From: Runella sp. CRIBMP | GTDB taxonomy: Bacteria > Bacteroidota > Bacteroidia > Cytophagales > Spirosomataceae | Direction: 5' to 3' | NCBI RefSeq assembly: GCF_009905605.1 | Contig: NZ_JAAAKZ010000002.1 | Location: 186,001 to 250,000, forward strand | Length of the DNA: 64,000 nt | In this document: piece by piece, positions 17,236 to 26,256 of the stretch | Layout: each line of letters starts with the position of its first letter | Position numbering within the stretch: the stretch's first letter is position 1 | Notes under the pieces: generated by a model | What the model saw: only the letters and a program-made list of their open reading frames with translations | What the model was told of the DNA's origin: nothing | Database searches by the model: none | Program-made: the position numbers and the translations under genes

Positions 17236-18072
17236 ATGAATCGTCGGGATTTTATTAAACAATCTGCCGTTTTAGGTACTGGTTTGGTGCTGGCACCAAG
17301 CTTTTTTGCCGAAGCTAAAAAACTTAAAAACTTTGGGGTTCAACTATACAGCGTCCGTGACCTGATGCCAAAAGACCCGAAAGGGACAATGAAAAAACTC
17401 GCAGAACTGGGCTACACGCAATTTGAAAGCTACGGAGGGCCTGATTTCTTGTGGGGTATGAGTCCTTCGGAGTGCAAAACCTATTTGGGCGACTTGGGGG
17501 TCAAAATGATCAGTACTCACTTTGACATCAACAAAGATTTGGACAAAAATATTGAGCGGGGTGCCGAGGCGGGACTCAAATACATGCTTTGCCCGTATAT
17601 CGGTGCGCAAAAAACCATCGATGCTTGGAAGAAAAAAGCCGACTTGTTCAACGAAGTAGGCGAAAAAGTCACCAAATCAGGCATGAAATTTGGCTACCAC
17701 AACCACGATTATTCATTTAAACCCCTCGAAGGACAAATTCCTCACGAAGTTTTACTCGCCAACACCGATCCTAAAAAAGTGATGTTTGAGTTGGATTTGT
17801 GCTGGGTTATCGCTTCGGGCCAAGATGCCGTTGCTCACCTCAATAAGTATGCAAATCGCTATGAACTCGTTCACATCAAAGACATGGTCAAAGAAGGTGG
17901 CAAAGTAGTTCAAAAAGATTTCGGTAAAGGCTCCGTTGATTATCCAACCATCCTGAAAGCCGCTAAAAAGGCAGGTATCAAGTATTATATCGTAGAGCAG
18001 GAAGAATATCCCGTTTCCTCCATCGAAAGCATGAAAGTAGATGCCGAATGGATGAAGAAACTTTCCATCTAA
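17236..18072 (+). CDS. exported sugar phosphate isomerase/epimerase-like protein
   Basis: A 278-aa TIM-barrel protein of the xylose-isomerase-like family. I chose the ATG at 17236 (MNRRDFIKQSAVLGTGLVLA) because it opens a twin-arginine-type signal; the ATG at 17209 would put nine odd residues before it. The barrel starts KNFGVQLYSVRDLM. It has GYHNHDYSF and MFELDLCW as likely metal-site strands, and HIKD and YIVEQEEY near the end. The substrate is unknown. Periplasmic members of this family are frequent in Bacteroidota sugar-use genes, but no such neighbours lie here. Confidence 0.87.
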   Translation: MNRRDFIKQSAVLGTGLVLAPSFFAEAKKLKNFGVQLYSVRDLMPKDPKGTMKKLAELGYTQFESYGGPDFLWGMSPSECKTYLGDLGVKMISTHFDINKDLDKNIERGAEAGLKYMLCPYIGAQKTIDAWKKKADLFNEVGEKVTKSGMKFGYHNHDYSFKPLEGQIPHEVLLANTDPKKVMFELDLCWVIASGQDAVAHLNKYANRYELVHIKDMVKEGGKVVQKDFGKGSVDYPTILKAAKKAGIKYYIVEQEEYPVSSIESMKVDAEWMKKLSI

Positions 18073-18091
18073 GGACTTATTGCTAAAAGAG

Positions 18092-18126
18092 AAAAGCGCG
18101 AAGAGGATTGTCCTTTTCGCGCTTTT
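18092..18126. terminator. terminator after the isomerase-like gene
   Basis: An 11-bp perfect stem, arms 18092-18102 and 18116-18126 (AAAAGCGCGAA and its complement), lies between convergent genes and may work both ways. Confidence 0.75.
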
Positions 18127-18164
18127 GGGTATTTATCCATTCAACTTCAAAAACGAATTGCCAT

Positions 18165-18863
18165 TCATTCTTTTTGGGAAGCCCCTTCTCTGACCCCTGC
18201 TTCTGGTTTCAAAATGTATACGTCCAACATAGCTTTTGGACGCGCCAGGTATTCACGGATTAACGTCTTAATCGAATAGCCATTGGGCACATCCTGCGCG
18301 GCAAATCCGACGGCATTCAATCCTTCATGATCGGCGAGGTAAAGAGCACGGGCATTGTGGAAGTTTTGCGAGATAACCGTTACGCGTTCTTGTCCATACA
18401 CTTCCCGACAACGAATCACCGAATCATAGGTACGATACCCAGCCGTATCCAACAGCATGGCATCTTCGGGCACCCCAAGTTTAGTCAAGGCCTGTTTCAT
18501 GGCTTTGGGCTCGTCGTAGGTTTCGGCCTCTTTGTTGCCGCTCAAAATCAGGTATTTTACTTTCCCCTCTTTAAATAACCGCGCCGAAGCCTCCATACGA
18601 TACCGAAAAAACAGATTTTCTTTGCCCCGGGCTACGTACTTGCTTGTTCCGAGTACCAAACCTACATCATTGGATGGAAGTGTATTTATATCAAAAAAGA
18701 CTTTCGAACGCGTCGTATCTACCACAATCCAATTGCATAACAATACTAACACAACGACAGAAAACACGCTCCAGAAGCCCCCCTTGATGAGTTGTTTCAC
18801 CAGGGAGACTTGCAGCTTTTTGGAGCGTCGTATCGCGTTAATATGCAGCAATCCTTCTTTCAT
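18165..18863 (-). CDS. SanA/YdcF-like DUF218 membrane protein
   Basis: A 232-aa protein with one N-terminal transmembrane helix (about 30-52). A periplasmic DUF218 domain contains VGLVLGTSKY, YLILSGNKEAETYDEPKAMK and VISQNFHNARALYLA. The E. coli homologue SanA affects the envelope barrier to vancomycin at high temperature, and the reaction is unknown. The start lies only 8 bp after the parC stop, so it is probably co-transcribed with parC. Confidence 0.88.
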   Translation of the reverse strand: MKEGLLHINAIRRSKKLQVSLVKQLIKGGFWSVFSVVVLVLLCNWIVVDTTRSKVFFDINTLPSNDVGLVLGTSKYVARGKENLFFRYRMEASARLFKEGKVKYLILSGNKEAETYDEPKAMKQALTKLGVPEDAMLLDTAGYRTYDSVIRCREVYGQERVTVISQNFHNARALYLADHEGLNAVGFAAQDVPNGYSIKTLIREYLARPKAMLDVYILKPEAGVREGASQKE

Positions 18864-18871
18864 TTGATTGG

Positions 18872-21499
18872 TTAAAATAAACCTAACTGTCCATTTTCGG
18901 CGGTCGAAGATGCCTCGTCAGGGGCATCAGTTTCTTCTTCAAGCTCATTCTTAGGTTCTAAAATCGTATTATTGGTTGCTTTTTCAACTTCGGGCAACGA
19001 GTCGATCTGTTTTATTTCTTTTACTTTTAAGCCCGACACTTTGTTGCCCAGTGCTTTCCAACCCCTCACGTCCACAAAGGCATCAAGTACCACAATCTCC
19101 TTTTGGGTTTCGGTTTTGCTTTTTTCAATCAGCAGTTCCATCCGTGGATGGGCATCGAGCGAAACAAAAATAAGCTTCGAGCCCTTGGTATCTCCAATAA
19201 AAGAAAACTTCTTGTCAACGGTACTCGTTTCAATTTTAAACCTTTTGGCAAAATAGCTTTTTTGGGTTGCTTCAAAATAAACCGCCGTGATGGGACGGTC
19301 TGGTAAAAACTTCTCAATTTGGAGAATGTCTTTGGGTTCGTATCGGTTGGTCAGGTCGTAGGTCGTCAATTCGTACGTCCCTTCCTTGTATAAAACCAAA
19401 ATCAAATCTCCGTTGTCAAAATTGCCCAAATACCGCCCTCGGTCGTCGCGGTTCAGGCGTCCCAACACACTGTCGTACCATAAATCAACGCCACCGAGGG
19501 TTGAAGCTCCCGCCGATTTAAAGACTATTTTACGCACGGGGTACTTTGTCAACACATTTCCCATGGCCGAGCGGTTTTTAATCGCCAATTGGGAAAAATT
19601 AAAATCAAAAAGTTTGATACGCGCCGTACTTTGCGCCGTCAGGCTAACCGTAATCACCTCTGCTTCGCCGTTGTCATTGGCCGTAAAATAGGTAATCTTA
19701 GATTTGGGCGTTCCGAGGGTCACGTCGTATTCTTTGTCACGGGTGATTCCCGTCACCACAAAACGTTTGGCGTAGCTGGCCCCCGATTTGCCGTCCAAAT
19801 AAGTGACATTGTATACTTTGCGCTCATCATTTTTCTTGAACACCGCCACGTAAATAATGTCTTTTCCAACAAACACTTTCTCCGTAATACGTACGACCTT
19901 GTATTTTCCATCGCGACGGAAGATAATCACATCGTCGATGTCGGAGCAATCCATCACATATTCATCTTTCTTCAAGCCATAGCCCACAAACCCTTCTTCG
20001 CGATTTACGTATAACTTCTGGTTGGCCGCCGCCACAACGGTAGCGGCAATGGTATTGAACGAACGGATTTCGGTACGGCGTTGGCGATTTTTGCTGTGTT
20101 TCTTCAGTAAGTCTTTGTAATAGGCAATGGCAAAACGCGTCAAATTAGCCAGATTATCCTCTACTTCATTCAGTTCATCTTCCAGCTTCCGCATGGCTTC
20201 TTCTGCTTTGAAGCCATCATATTTCGAAATCCGCTTGATGCGCAGTTCGGTCAGGCGTAAAATATCTTCTTCGGTTATTTCACGGTAAAAATCAGCTTTA
20301 AACGGCGTCAGGCCAGCGTCGATGGTTTGAATAACGGCCTCAAAAGTCTCACATTCTTCAATGTCACGATAAATTCGGTTTTCAATGAATATTTTCTCCA
20401 GCGAGCTGTAAAGCAGCTTTTCTTTCAACTCAAATCGCCTGATTTCCAGCTCCCTTTTGAGCAGATTTACGGTCTGATCATTACATACGCTTAATATTTC
20501 GGATACCGTCACAAAATGCGGCCGATCTGCGATAATGATACAGGCGTTGGGTGAAATACTTACTTCACACTCCGTAAATGCGTACAGGGCATCAATGGTA
20601 ATATCGGGCGAGACGTTGGGGGCCAAATGCACCAATACTTCAACGTCTTTCGATGTCAAATCTTCTACTTTCCGTATCTTTATCTTCCCTTCATCATTGG
20701 CTTTAATGATGGAGTCCTTGATGGATGTCGTGGTCGTACTAAACGGAATTTCGCGAATAATTAGCGTTTTCTTATCCAGCTCTTCAATCTTGGCCCGCAC
20801 CCGCACTTTACCGCCGCGCAAACCGTCGTTGTAATTCGTAATGTCAATTTGCCCACCCGTTGGAAAATCGGGGTATAACTGAATCGGTTGGCCCTTAAGC
20901 AACGCAATCGACGCTTCTACCAATTCAATAAAGTTGTGGGGTAAAATCTTGGTCGAAAGTCCTACCGCGATTCCTTCCACCCCCGTTGCCAAAAGCAACG
21001 GAAACTTAACGGGCAACGTGACGGGTTCGCGCTTACGACCGTCGTAGCTCAACTGCCATTCGGTCGTGTCATCGTTAAATATAACATCATTACCAAACTT
21101 CGAAAGCCTTACTTCAATGTAACGAGGGGCGGCGGCACTGTCGCCCGTACGAATATCCCCCCAGTTTCCCTGCGTGTCAAAAATCAATTCTTTTTGACCC
21201 ATGTTCACGATGGCCTCGTTGATGGAGGCATCGCCGTGCGGGTGGTATTGCATGGTGGCTCCGATGACGTTGGCCACTTTATTAAAGCGCCCGTCGTCCA
21301 TTTCACGCAAAGCGTGCAAAATTCTCCGCTGAACTGGTTTAAGGCCATCTTCAATTGCAGGCACTGCCCGCTCCAGAATTACGTAGGAGGCATAATCCAA
21401 AAACCAGTTTTGGTACATATCCCCCACATCCGACTGAGTATGGAGGGCATCTTTCTTAGGGCGTTTGTCTTCAGGTAAGGTTTCGTTGATTTCGCTCAT
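18872..21499 (-). CDS. parC: topoisomerase IV subunit A
   Basis: An 875-aa type IIA topoisomerase A subunit that unlinks daughter chromosomes together with ParE. The catalytic tyrosine is Y127 in APRYIEVRL. The motif [11 protein letters not shown] (86-96) marks the quinolone region, and the residue matching E. coli ParC Ser80 is Ala91. It has no canonical GyrA box in its C-terminal domain, unlike the gyrA product at 1653-4172, which supports ParC. The last 50 residues are an acidic linker ending NGQLGLF. No parE is in the window. It lies in a minus-strand run with hemF upstream (137 bp gap) and sanA downstream (8 bp). Confidence 0.93.
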   Translation of the reverse strand: MSEINETLPEDKRPKKDALHTQSDVGDMYQNWFLDYASYVILERAVPAIEDGLKPVQRRILHALREMDDGRFNKVANVIGATMQYHPHGDASINEAIVNMGQKELIFDTQGNWGDIRTGDSAAAPRYIEVRLSKFGNDVIFNDDTTEWQLSYDGRKREPVTLPVKFPLLLATGVEGIAVGLSTKILPHNFIELVEASIALLKGQPIQLYPDFPTGGQIDITNYNDGLRGGKVRVRAKIEELDKKTLIIREIPFSTTTTSIKDSIIKANDEGKIKIRKVEDLTSKDVEVLVHLAPNVSPDITIDALYAFTECEVSISPNACIIIADRPHFVTVSEILSVCNDQTVNLLKRELEIRRFELKEKLLYSSLEKIFIENRIYRDIEECETFEAVIQTIDAGLTPFKADFYREITEEDILRLTELRIKRISKYDGFKAEEAMRKLEDELNEVEDNLANLTRFAIAYYKDLLKKHSKNRQRRTEIRSFNTIAATVVAAANQKLYVNREEGFVGYGLKKDEYVMDCSDIDDVIIFRRDGKYKVVRITEKVFVGKDIIYVAVFKKNDERKVYNVTYLDGKSGASYAKRFVVTGITRDKEYDVTLGTPKSKITYFTANDNGEAEVITVSLTAQSTARIKLFDFNFSQLAIKNRSAMGNVLTKYPVRKIVFKSAGASTLGGVDLWYDSVLGRLNRDDRGRYLGNFDNGDLILVLYKEGTYELTTYDLTNRYEPKDILQIEKFLPDRPITAVYFEATQKSYFAKRFKIETSTVDKKFSFIGDTKGSKLIFVSLDAHPRMELLIEKSKTETQKEIVVLDAFVDVRGWKALGNKVSGLKVKEIKQIDSLPEVEKATNNTILEPKNELEEETDAPDEASSTAENGQLGLF

Positions 21500-21636
21500 T
21501 GTCTTTTACTGCGTGATTCGGGGTTTTCGGTTTTGCAAAAAATGGCTTCTTAGTTTCCGCTCTCCCCACGGAATTGCCCGCAAATCACAAAAATTTAAAA
21601 CGTAAATATACAAAAAAAAGGCGTTAAAATTTGAAT

Positions 21637-22518
21637 TTAGGCCCACTCAATCCCCTTTTTAAGCAATAAAATTGTTTGCCCCTCGGGTGTATCTGGCAGT
21701 GGGTGATAATCGTAAATCCAACGCGCCAAGGGCGGCAAACTCATCAAAATAGATTCCGTACGACCGCCTGTTTCGAGTCCAAATTTTGTACCTCGGTCCC
21801 ATGCCAGATTAAATTCGGCATATCTTCCCCGACGCACCAACTGCCATTCTTTTTCGGCTTCGGTAAAAGGGATATCTTTATTTTTTAACATCAAGTGCGT
21901 ATACGTCGGGGCAAAGGTCTCTCCCACCGCCTGCACAAAACGAAAAAGGCTCTCTTTGTCTTCTGACTTCTGATAATCAAAAAAGATACCTCCCACGCCA
22001 CGCGTTTCCTGACGGTGGGGGATGTAGAAATAATCATCCGCCCATTTTTTAAATCGAGGATAGTAATCAGGGTCGTGTTTATCGCAAGTGGCTTTCAATT
22101 GTTGGTGAAACCAACGGGCATCTTCTTCCACCACGTAATGCGGCGTCAGGTCAATGCCTCCGCCAAACCAACTCACCCCGTTTGACATTTCAAAATAGCG
22201 CACGTTCATGTGAATAATCGGCACTTTCGGACTGTTTGGGTGCATCACAATCGAAACGCCCGTGGCAAAGTAATCGGCCTGCTCGGTCAGATTCATCTGG
22301 CGCATGAGTGCCTCGGAAGTTTGGCCCTGCACGGCCGAAAAGTTAACCCCTCCTTTTTCGATGATGTTTCCATTTTCGAGCACCCGAGAGCGGCCGCCAC
22401 CGCCGCTGTGGTGTTCCCATTTATCTTCTTTGAATTTCCCCAGGCCATCGGCGGTTTCGAGGGCTTGACAAATCGTATCTTGTAACTGTTGAAAGTAAGT
22501 GGCAATCGTATCGCGCAT
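21637..22518 (-). CDS. hemF: oxygen-dependent coproporphyrinogen III oxidase
   Basis: A 293-aa cytosolic enzyme converting coproporphyrinogen III to protoporphyrinogen IX with O2, in heme synthesis. Diagnostic stretches are SGGGGRSRVLENG near the N-terminus, SWFGGGIDLTPHYV in the middle, RGVGGIFFDYQ, and RRGRYAEFNLAWDRGTKFGL towards the C-terminus. Use of the oxygen-dependent enzyme fits an aerobic lifestyle. It lies 33 bp after trmN6 on the same strand. Confidence 0.97.
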   Translation of the reverse strand: MRDTIATYFQQLQDTICQALETADGLGKFKEDKWEHHSGGGGRSRVLENGNIIEKGGVNFSAVQGQTSEALMRQMNLTEQADYFATGVSIVMHPNSPKVPIIHMNVRYFEMSNGVSWFGGGIDLTPHYVVEEDARWFHQQLKATCDKHDPDYYPRFKKWADDYFYIPHRQETRGVGGIFFDYQKSEDKESLFRFVQAVGETFAPTYTHLMLKNKDIPFTEAEKEWQLVRRGRYAEFNLAWDRGTKFGLETGGRTESILMSLPPLARWIYDYHPLPDTPEGQTILLLKKGIEWA

Positions 22519-22551
22519 GAATTGTAGTATTGGGGTGGTTTAGATTAACTC

Positions 22552-23292
22552 CTAAAAAATCAAGTAGTATTCTTTCAATAAAGTTCGAAACTCGTCAGAA
22601 TAGCTCCCATCAAGGTGGTGAATATAGAGAGATTCGAGAATAGATTCGGTATGATGACGCTCAAAAGTAGTAATCATTCGAAAAAGCGGCTTATCGGGCC
22701 GTTGAAAAACCTGCAGTTGATGGGTCGGCAATAGCCCTGCACCCGCGGCAATCTCCGTCAACAATTGGGTTTCATACGCGGGTAAAAGTACCACAAAGCG
22801 TCCCTCTACTGCCAATAACCGCGCCACCGAATCCACTAACTCCTCTAAAGAAAGCGTATCGGTATGCAACGCCCGATTTCGCGCTGCCGACGGCGACCGT
22901 AGATGATTGGCAAAAAAAGGAGGATTGCTGATAATCAGGTCGTAGTCGTGAAAGTTTGAAGCCAGATTTTCATTATTCCTCGGCCAATCCTGAATCGCCG
23001 TATGATGCACTGCAATTCCATCCGCAAAAGGGCTTTTCGCCACATTATCAACGGCTTGCAGGAAGTTTTGTTCTTCGATTTCTACTGCGTCAATACGCAT
23101 CAAGGGATTTCGCTGCGCCGCCATCAACGCCAGCAGCCCAGTTCCAGTTCCGATGTCCAAAGCGCGTGTCGCACCCGTTACCTTTACGTATGCGCCCAAA
23201 ATACAGGCTTCGGTGCAGACCTTCAACGCACTGCGGTCGTGCATCACGGTGAACTGTTTAAATCGAAAATAAGGGGCAGGAGTTCTTGGCAT
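22552..23292 (-). CDS. trmN6: tRNA1(Val) (adenine-37-N6)-methyltransferase
   Basis: A 246-aa class I methyltransferase of the YfiC/TrmN6 family. It opens with PYFRFKQFTVMHDRSALKVCTEACILGA, characteristic of this subgroup. The SAM loop is DIGTGTGLLAL at 46-56 and the N6-adenine motif NPPF is at 123-126 (IISNPPFFANH). The family methylates N6 of A37 in tRNA-Val; the substrate here is inferred by family. The start lies 14 bp after the rnhA stop, so the two are likely co-transcribed. Confidence 0.9.
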   Translation of the reverse strand: MPRTPAPYFRFKQFTVMHDRSALKVCTEACILGAYVKVTGATRALDIGTGTGLLALMAAQRNPLMRIDAVEIEEQNFLQAVDNVAKSPFADGIAVHHTAIQDWPRNNENLASNFHDYDLIISNPPFFANHLRSPSAARNRALHTDTLSLEELVDSVARLLAVEGRFVVLLPAYETQLLTEIAAGAGLLPTHQLQVFQRPDKPLFRMITTFERHHTESILESLYIHHLDGSYSDEFRTLLKEYYLIF

Positions 23293-23306
23293 GGGTGATT
23301 AGGCGG

Positions 23307-23939
23307 TTACTTGCGCCCAAAATCTGCCGGATTCTCTCCCCAATATTCCGTTTCCCATTTCAAAATTTGATTGGTAAATTTATTTTTGGAGAGCCATTCT
23401 TCGGCGCGTTGGAGCAGTTCAAAGATTTGCTTGTTGGCGGGGGTTACTTCAAGTTTAGTGTTGGCATGTTTACGTTTTATCCAACTGATGGCGGTGCGAG
23501 AATCCGAATAAATCGGTAAATTACTTTGGTGTTTTTGTAGATACGCCAACCCGTGGACAATCGCCAAAAACTCCCCGATGTTGTTCGTCCCATCCCGAAA
23601 CGGGCCTTGATGAAATATTTTTTGTCCCGTACGGAGGTACACTCCTTGGTATTCTACATCGCCCGTTGCGGTGTTCCAAGCGGCATCAACCGCAATACTT
23701 TCTAGGTTGGGATTGCCAATCTTAGCGGGTGCTTCTTTGAGGGGCGCTTTGGCCGTTTTGGGAGAAATAAAAGCCCAATAATTTTCTTTCAGGGCTTCTT
23801 CTGCCTCCTTAATGGTGTCAAATGACTTAAATTTTGCTTCAGGAAAACCCTTGATTTGGGCCTCACAATCGGTCCAGTCCGTAAACACACCTCGTTTACG
23901 CCCTTCCCACACGACATAATATTTTTGTTTTTTTGCCAT
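23307..23939 (-). CDS. rnhA: ribonuclease H with viroplasmin domain
   Basis: A 210-aa protein that cleaves RNA in RNA-DNA hybrids. The N-terminal viroplasmin/caulimovirus-like domain (about 4-52, KYYVVWEGRKRGVFTDWTDC) binds hybrids. A linker leads to a type 1 RNase H domain (about 75-210) with the acidic residues in SIAVDAAWN, NNIGEFLAIVHGL and IYSDSRTAISWI. It is the first gene of the run rnhA-trmN6-hemF-parC-sanA. Confidence 0.93.
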   Translation of the reverse strand: MAKKQKYYVVWEGRKRGVFTDWTDCEAQIKGFPEAKFKSFDTIKEAEEALKENYWAFISPKTAKAPLKEAPAKIGNPNLESIAVDAAWNTATGDVEYQGVYLRTGQKIFHQGPFRDGTNNIGEFLAIVHGLAYLQKHQSNLPIYSDSRTAISWIKRKHANTKLEVTPANKQIFELLQRAEEWLSKNKFTNQILKWETEYWGENPADFGRK

Positions 23940-24063
23940 GCCACAAACTTACAAAAGTGCGGGTAAAAAAAGCGAATACGGGCTTTTAATCGTAGTCTAT
24001 TCTTAGTGTTCGTTCGTACACCATACTACCAAACGAAAGAAAATTAACCACTGCACAACCTAC

Positions 24064-25095
24064 ATGAAATCTATTTTCTGTACTGCATTAGCTTTTTTAT
24101 CCCTTGGCGCTTATGCCCAAAAGGGAGTCGTACTGACGGACAAATCTGCGGATAAAAAAGTGGAAGTCACCATTGATGGCAAACCGTTCACCAATTATTT
24201 TTACCCCGGCCCTTCCGTCCTCAAAAAAGCCGTGTTGTATCCTCTTCTTACGGCCAAAGGCACCAACATTACCCGCGGATGGCCCCTTGACCCGCGTCCG
24301 GGTGAGCGCGTTGACCACCCTCACCACGTAGGAATGTGGCTCAACTATGAGGCCGTCAACGGGCACGATTTCTGGAACAACTCTCTGACCCCGCCCAGCT
24401 CAAAAGGCACCTACGGCACGATTGTTCACACGGGCATCAAAAGCCTAAAAAGCGGCAAAAAACAGGGCGAATTGACCGTAACGGCCGACTGGCTCGACAA
24501 AAACGGTGGCCTAATGCTGACCGAAGTCACCACCTACGTATTCAGCGGCGACGCCACCACCCGCACCGTGGATCGCATCACCACCCTCACGGCCAAAACT
24601 GATCTTGTCACTTTCAAAGACGTGAAAGATGGGATGTTTGCGATTCGGGTGGCCCGCCAATTGGAACATCCCTCCAAAAGCCCCGAGGTATTTACGGATG
24701 CGTCGGGAGTGGCTACAAAAATACCCGTGATGGACAATACTGGCGTATCGGGCAGCTATCGAAACAGCGAAGGCATTGAAGGTGAAGATGTATGGAGCAA
24801 ACGCGCCCGTTGGTGTAATTTGCGCGGAACAATGGGGAACGAAACCGTTAACCTTGTAATCCTCGACCACCCCAAGAACGCGGGTTATCCTACCTACTGG
24901 CACGCCCGGGGTTACGGGCTTTTTGCAGCCAACCCCCTCGGAATGAAGGTATTCAGCCAAGGAAAAGAAGAAATGAACCTCCAACTCAAAAATGGCGAGT
25001 CAACCACTTTCCGTTACCGCACCGTGATTGCATCTGAGACATTATCGGAGGACAAAATCAATCAGATTGCCGCTGATTTTGGCAAAGTTAAGTAG
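24064..25095 (+). CDS. exported DUF6807 (PmoA-like) protein
   Basis: A 343-aa secreted protein with signal MKSIFCTALAFLSLGAYAQ. The rest is a DUF6807 beta-rich domain, often labelled PmoA by annotation pipelines. Its His-rich stretch HPHHVGMWLNYEAVNGHDFWNN (about 79-100) may bind metal or sugar. The name PmoA does not imply methane oxidation. In Bacteroidota these proteins sit among carbohydrate genes, but no such partner is adjacent here. It ends at a strong hairpin. Confidence 0.85.
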   Translation: MKSIFCTALAFLSLGAYAQKGVVLTDKSADKKVEVTIDGKPFTNYFYPGPSVLKKAVLYPLLTAKGTNITRGWPLDPRPGERVDHPHHVGMWLNYEAVNGHDFWNNSLTPPSSKGTYGTIVHTGIKSLKSGKKQGELTVTADWLDKNGGLMLTEVTTYVFSGDATTRTVDRITTLTAKTDLVTFKDVKDGMFAIRVARQLEHPSKSPEVFTDASGVATKIPVMDNTGVSGSYRNSEGIEGEDVWSKRARWCNLRGTMGNETVNLVILDHPKNAGYPTYWHARGYGLFAANPLGMKVFSQGKEEMNLQLKNGESTTFRYRTVIASETLSEDKINQIAADFGKVK

Positions 25096-25112
25096 CGATT
25101 TCTATTCATTAC

Positions 25113-25162
25113 TTTTGAGTCAAGCTAATTCGTTAACCATAACGGAGTGGCTTGACTCAAAA
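25113..25162 (+). terminator. terminator of the DUF6807 gene
   Basis: A 13-bp perfect stem with arms 25113-25125 and 25150-25162 (TTTTGAGTCAAGC and its complement). It separates the core gene from the accessory pair downstream. Confidence 0.7.
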
Positions 25163-25269
25163 AGCTTCAAATGCCTGACGAAATGGAATAAAGGATTAAG
25201 TGTCGCGTATACAGATGCTATGCCTGACCCTAAAAAACAAAACAATCTACAACAAACAGGCAGAATTAG

Positions 25270-25277
25270 TAACTTTG
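25270..25277 (+). promoter_or_regulatory. candidate -7 element of the PIN pair
   Basis: TAACTTTG matches TAnnTTTG and lies 37 bp before the ATG at 25315. No TTG is at the usual distance. Confidence 0.35.
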
Positions 25278-25314
25278 CTAGGAAGAATTTTTCAATTCAA
25301 AACAGCACTAAACA

Positions 25315-26256
25315 ATGAATTACGATATAAAAATATTGGGTGAGGACGAAGACAATGGGCTGTTGGAATTTGACCGACTGAACTTATTGACAAAATCTAC
25401 CAAAGACATTGCTACCAAAGCTTTAATGTTTAGGTTAAGAGGATTTAGTGATATTACTCCCGATAAACACCTAAAAAAGGCTTTAGCGATGCGATTGCAA
25501 AGTATTTCTGGTAGCGGACATGACGGCACTTCACTAACCATTGACTGCATACACTTTTCGGAAACCATCAAAGGGGTTCAAATGGATATGTTCAAGCCTC
25601 AAGAAGAAGTTTTGCAATTGACCCCAATGGCTTTAGTGATAAAATCTTTTCAATCCGCCTTGAATGATGATAGTGAAGATGCCGATTTGGACAAACCGCT
25701 TTTGAAATCATTGATGAGTTTCAAAAAGAATTTTATAAGCGATAATGAAATTTTCTATATGGCAAATCGGGGAACGATTGCAGAAGTTCGGTTGACCAAA
25801 GATGATTTCCAAAAAATTGGGCGATTAGAAGACAGCATACCTGAGCCTAAAAAGGTAATTGTACACGGTCAGTTGGATGAAATGAAAGTTTCCAAAGGAA
25901 AGCTTGGCTTGAAAACAGAACAAGGTTTTGTGAATGTGTTTGCCAATGACAAAACCATCTTAGAAAACATTGTTGGCTTTATGGGTAAGGAAGTAACCAT
26001 TTCGGGAATGGCACATTACAAACCTAATGGACAATTGAGTTTTGTAGAGATTGAAGAATATAGCAAACCCGGTGCAAGAGATAAATTTTTCTCAAAAAAG
26101 CCAACAGCTATGACAGCCCACCAACAATTACTATTTCAGGCCAAACAATCTAAAAAGTCAAGTTCACTTTCAGCCCTAAAAAGTATTTCGGGCTTGCTGA
26201 GAGATGAAATTGGCGAAGAACAATTTCAAGAAATGCTTAAAGACATACACAGATGA
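25315..26256 (+). CDS. unknown protein paired with a PIN nuclease
   Basis: A 313-aa protein I do not recognise. It has no signal peptide or membrane helix. Residues about 1-170 are mixed alpha/beta. About 175-245 (KKVIVHGQLDEMKVSKGKL to LSFVEIEEY) alternate strands in a pattern that could be a small beta-barrel (OB- or SH3-like). About 255-313 are helical and charged. Its TGA overlaps the ATG of the PIN gene (ATGA), so the two are translationally coupled. Antitoxins often have a helical tail that blocks their PIN partner, so a large antitoxin is a reasonable inference, as is a nucleic-acid-binding guide or regulator. The region is more A/T-rich than its neighbours and probably acquired. Confidence 0.75.
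   Translation: MNYDIKILGEDEDNGLLEFDRLNLLTKSTKDIATKALMFRLRGFSDITPDKHLKKALAMRLQSISGSGHDGTSLTIDCIHFSETIKGVQMDMFKPQEEVLQLTPMALVIKSFQSALNDDSEDADLDKPLLKSLMSFKKNFISDNEIFYMANRGTIAEVRLTKDDFQKIGRLEDSIPEPKKVIVHGQLDEMKVSKGKLGLKTEQGFVNVFANDKTILENIVGFMGKEVTISGMAHYKPNGQLSFVEIEEYSKPGARDKFFSKKPTAMTAHQQLLFQAKQSKKSSSLSALKSISGLLRDEIGEEQFQEMLKDIHR

Noticed and set aside
24511-24984. Minus-strand 157-aa ORF in the DUF6807 gene
   Set aside because: The plus strand has the signal peptide and family motifs; the minus frame has none.
25028-25318. 96-aa plus-strand ORF bridging the DUF6807 end and the PIN pair
   Set aside because: It overlaps the DUF6807 3' end, runs through the terminator hairpin and has no family features.
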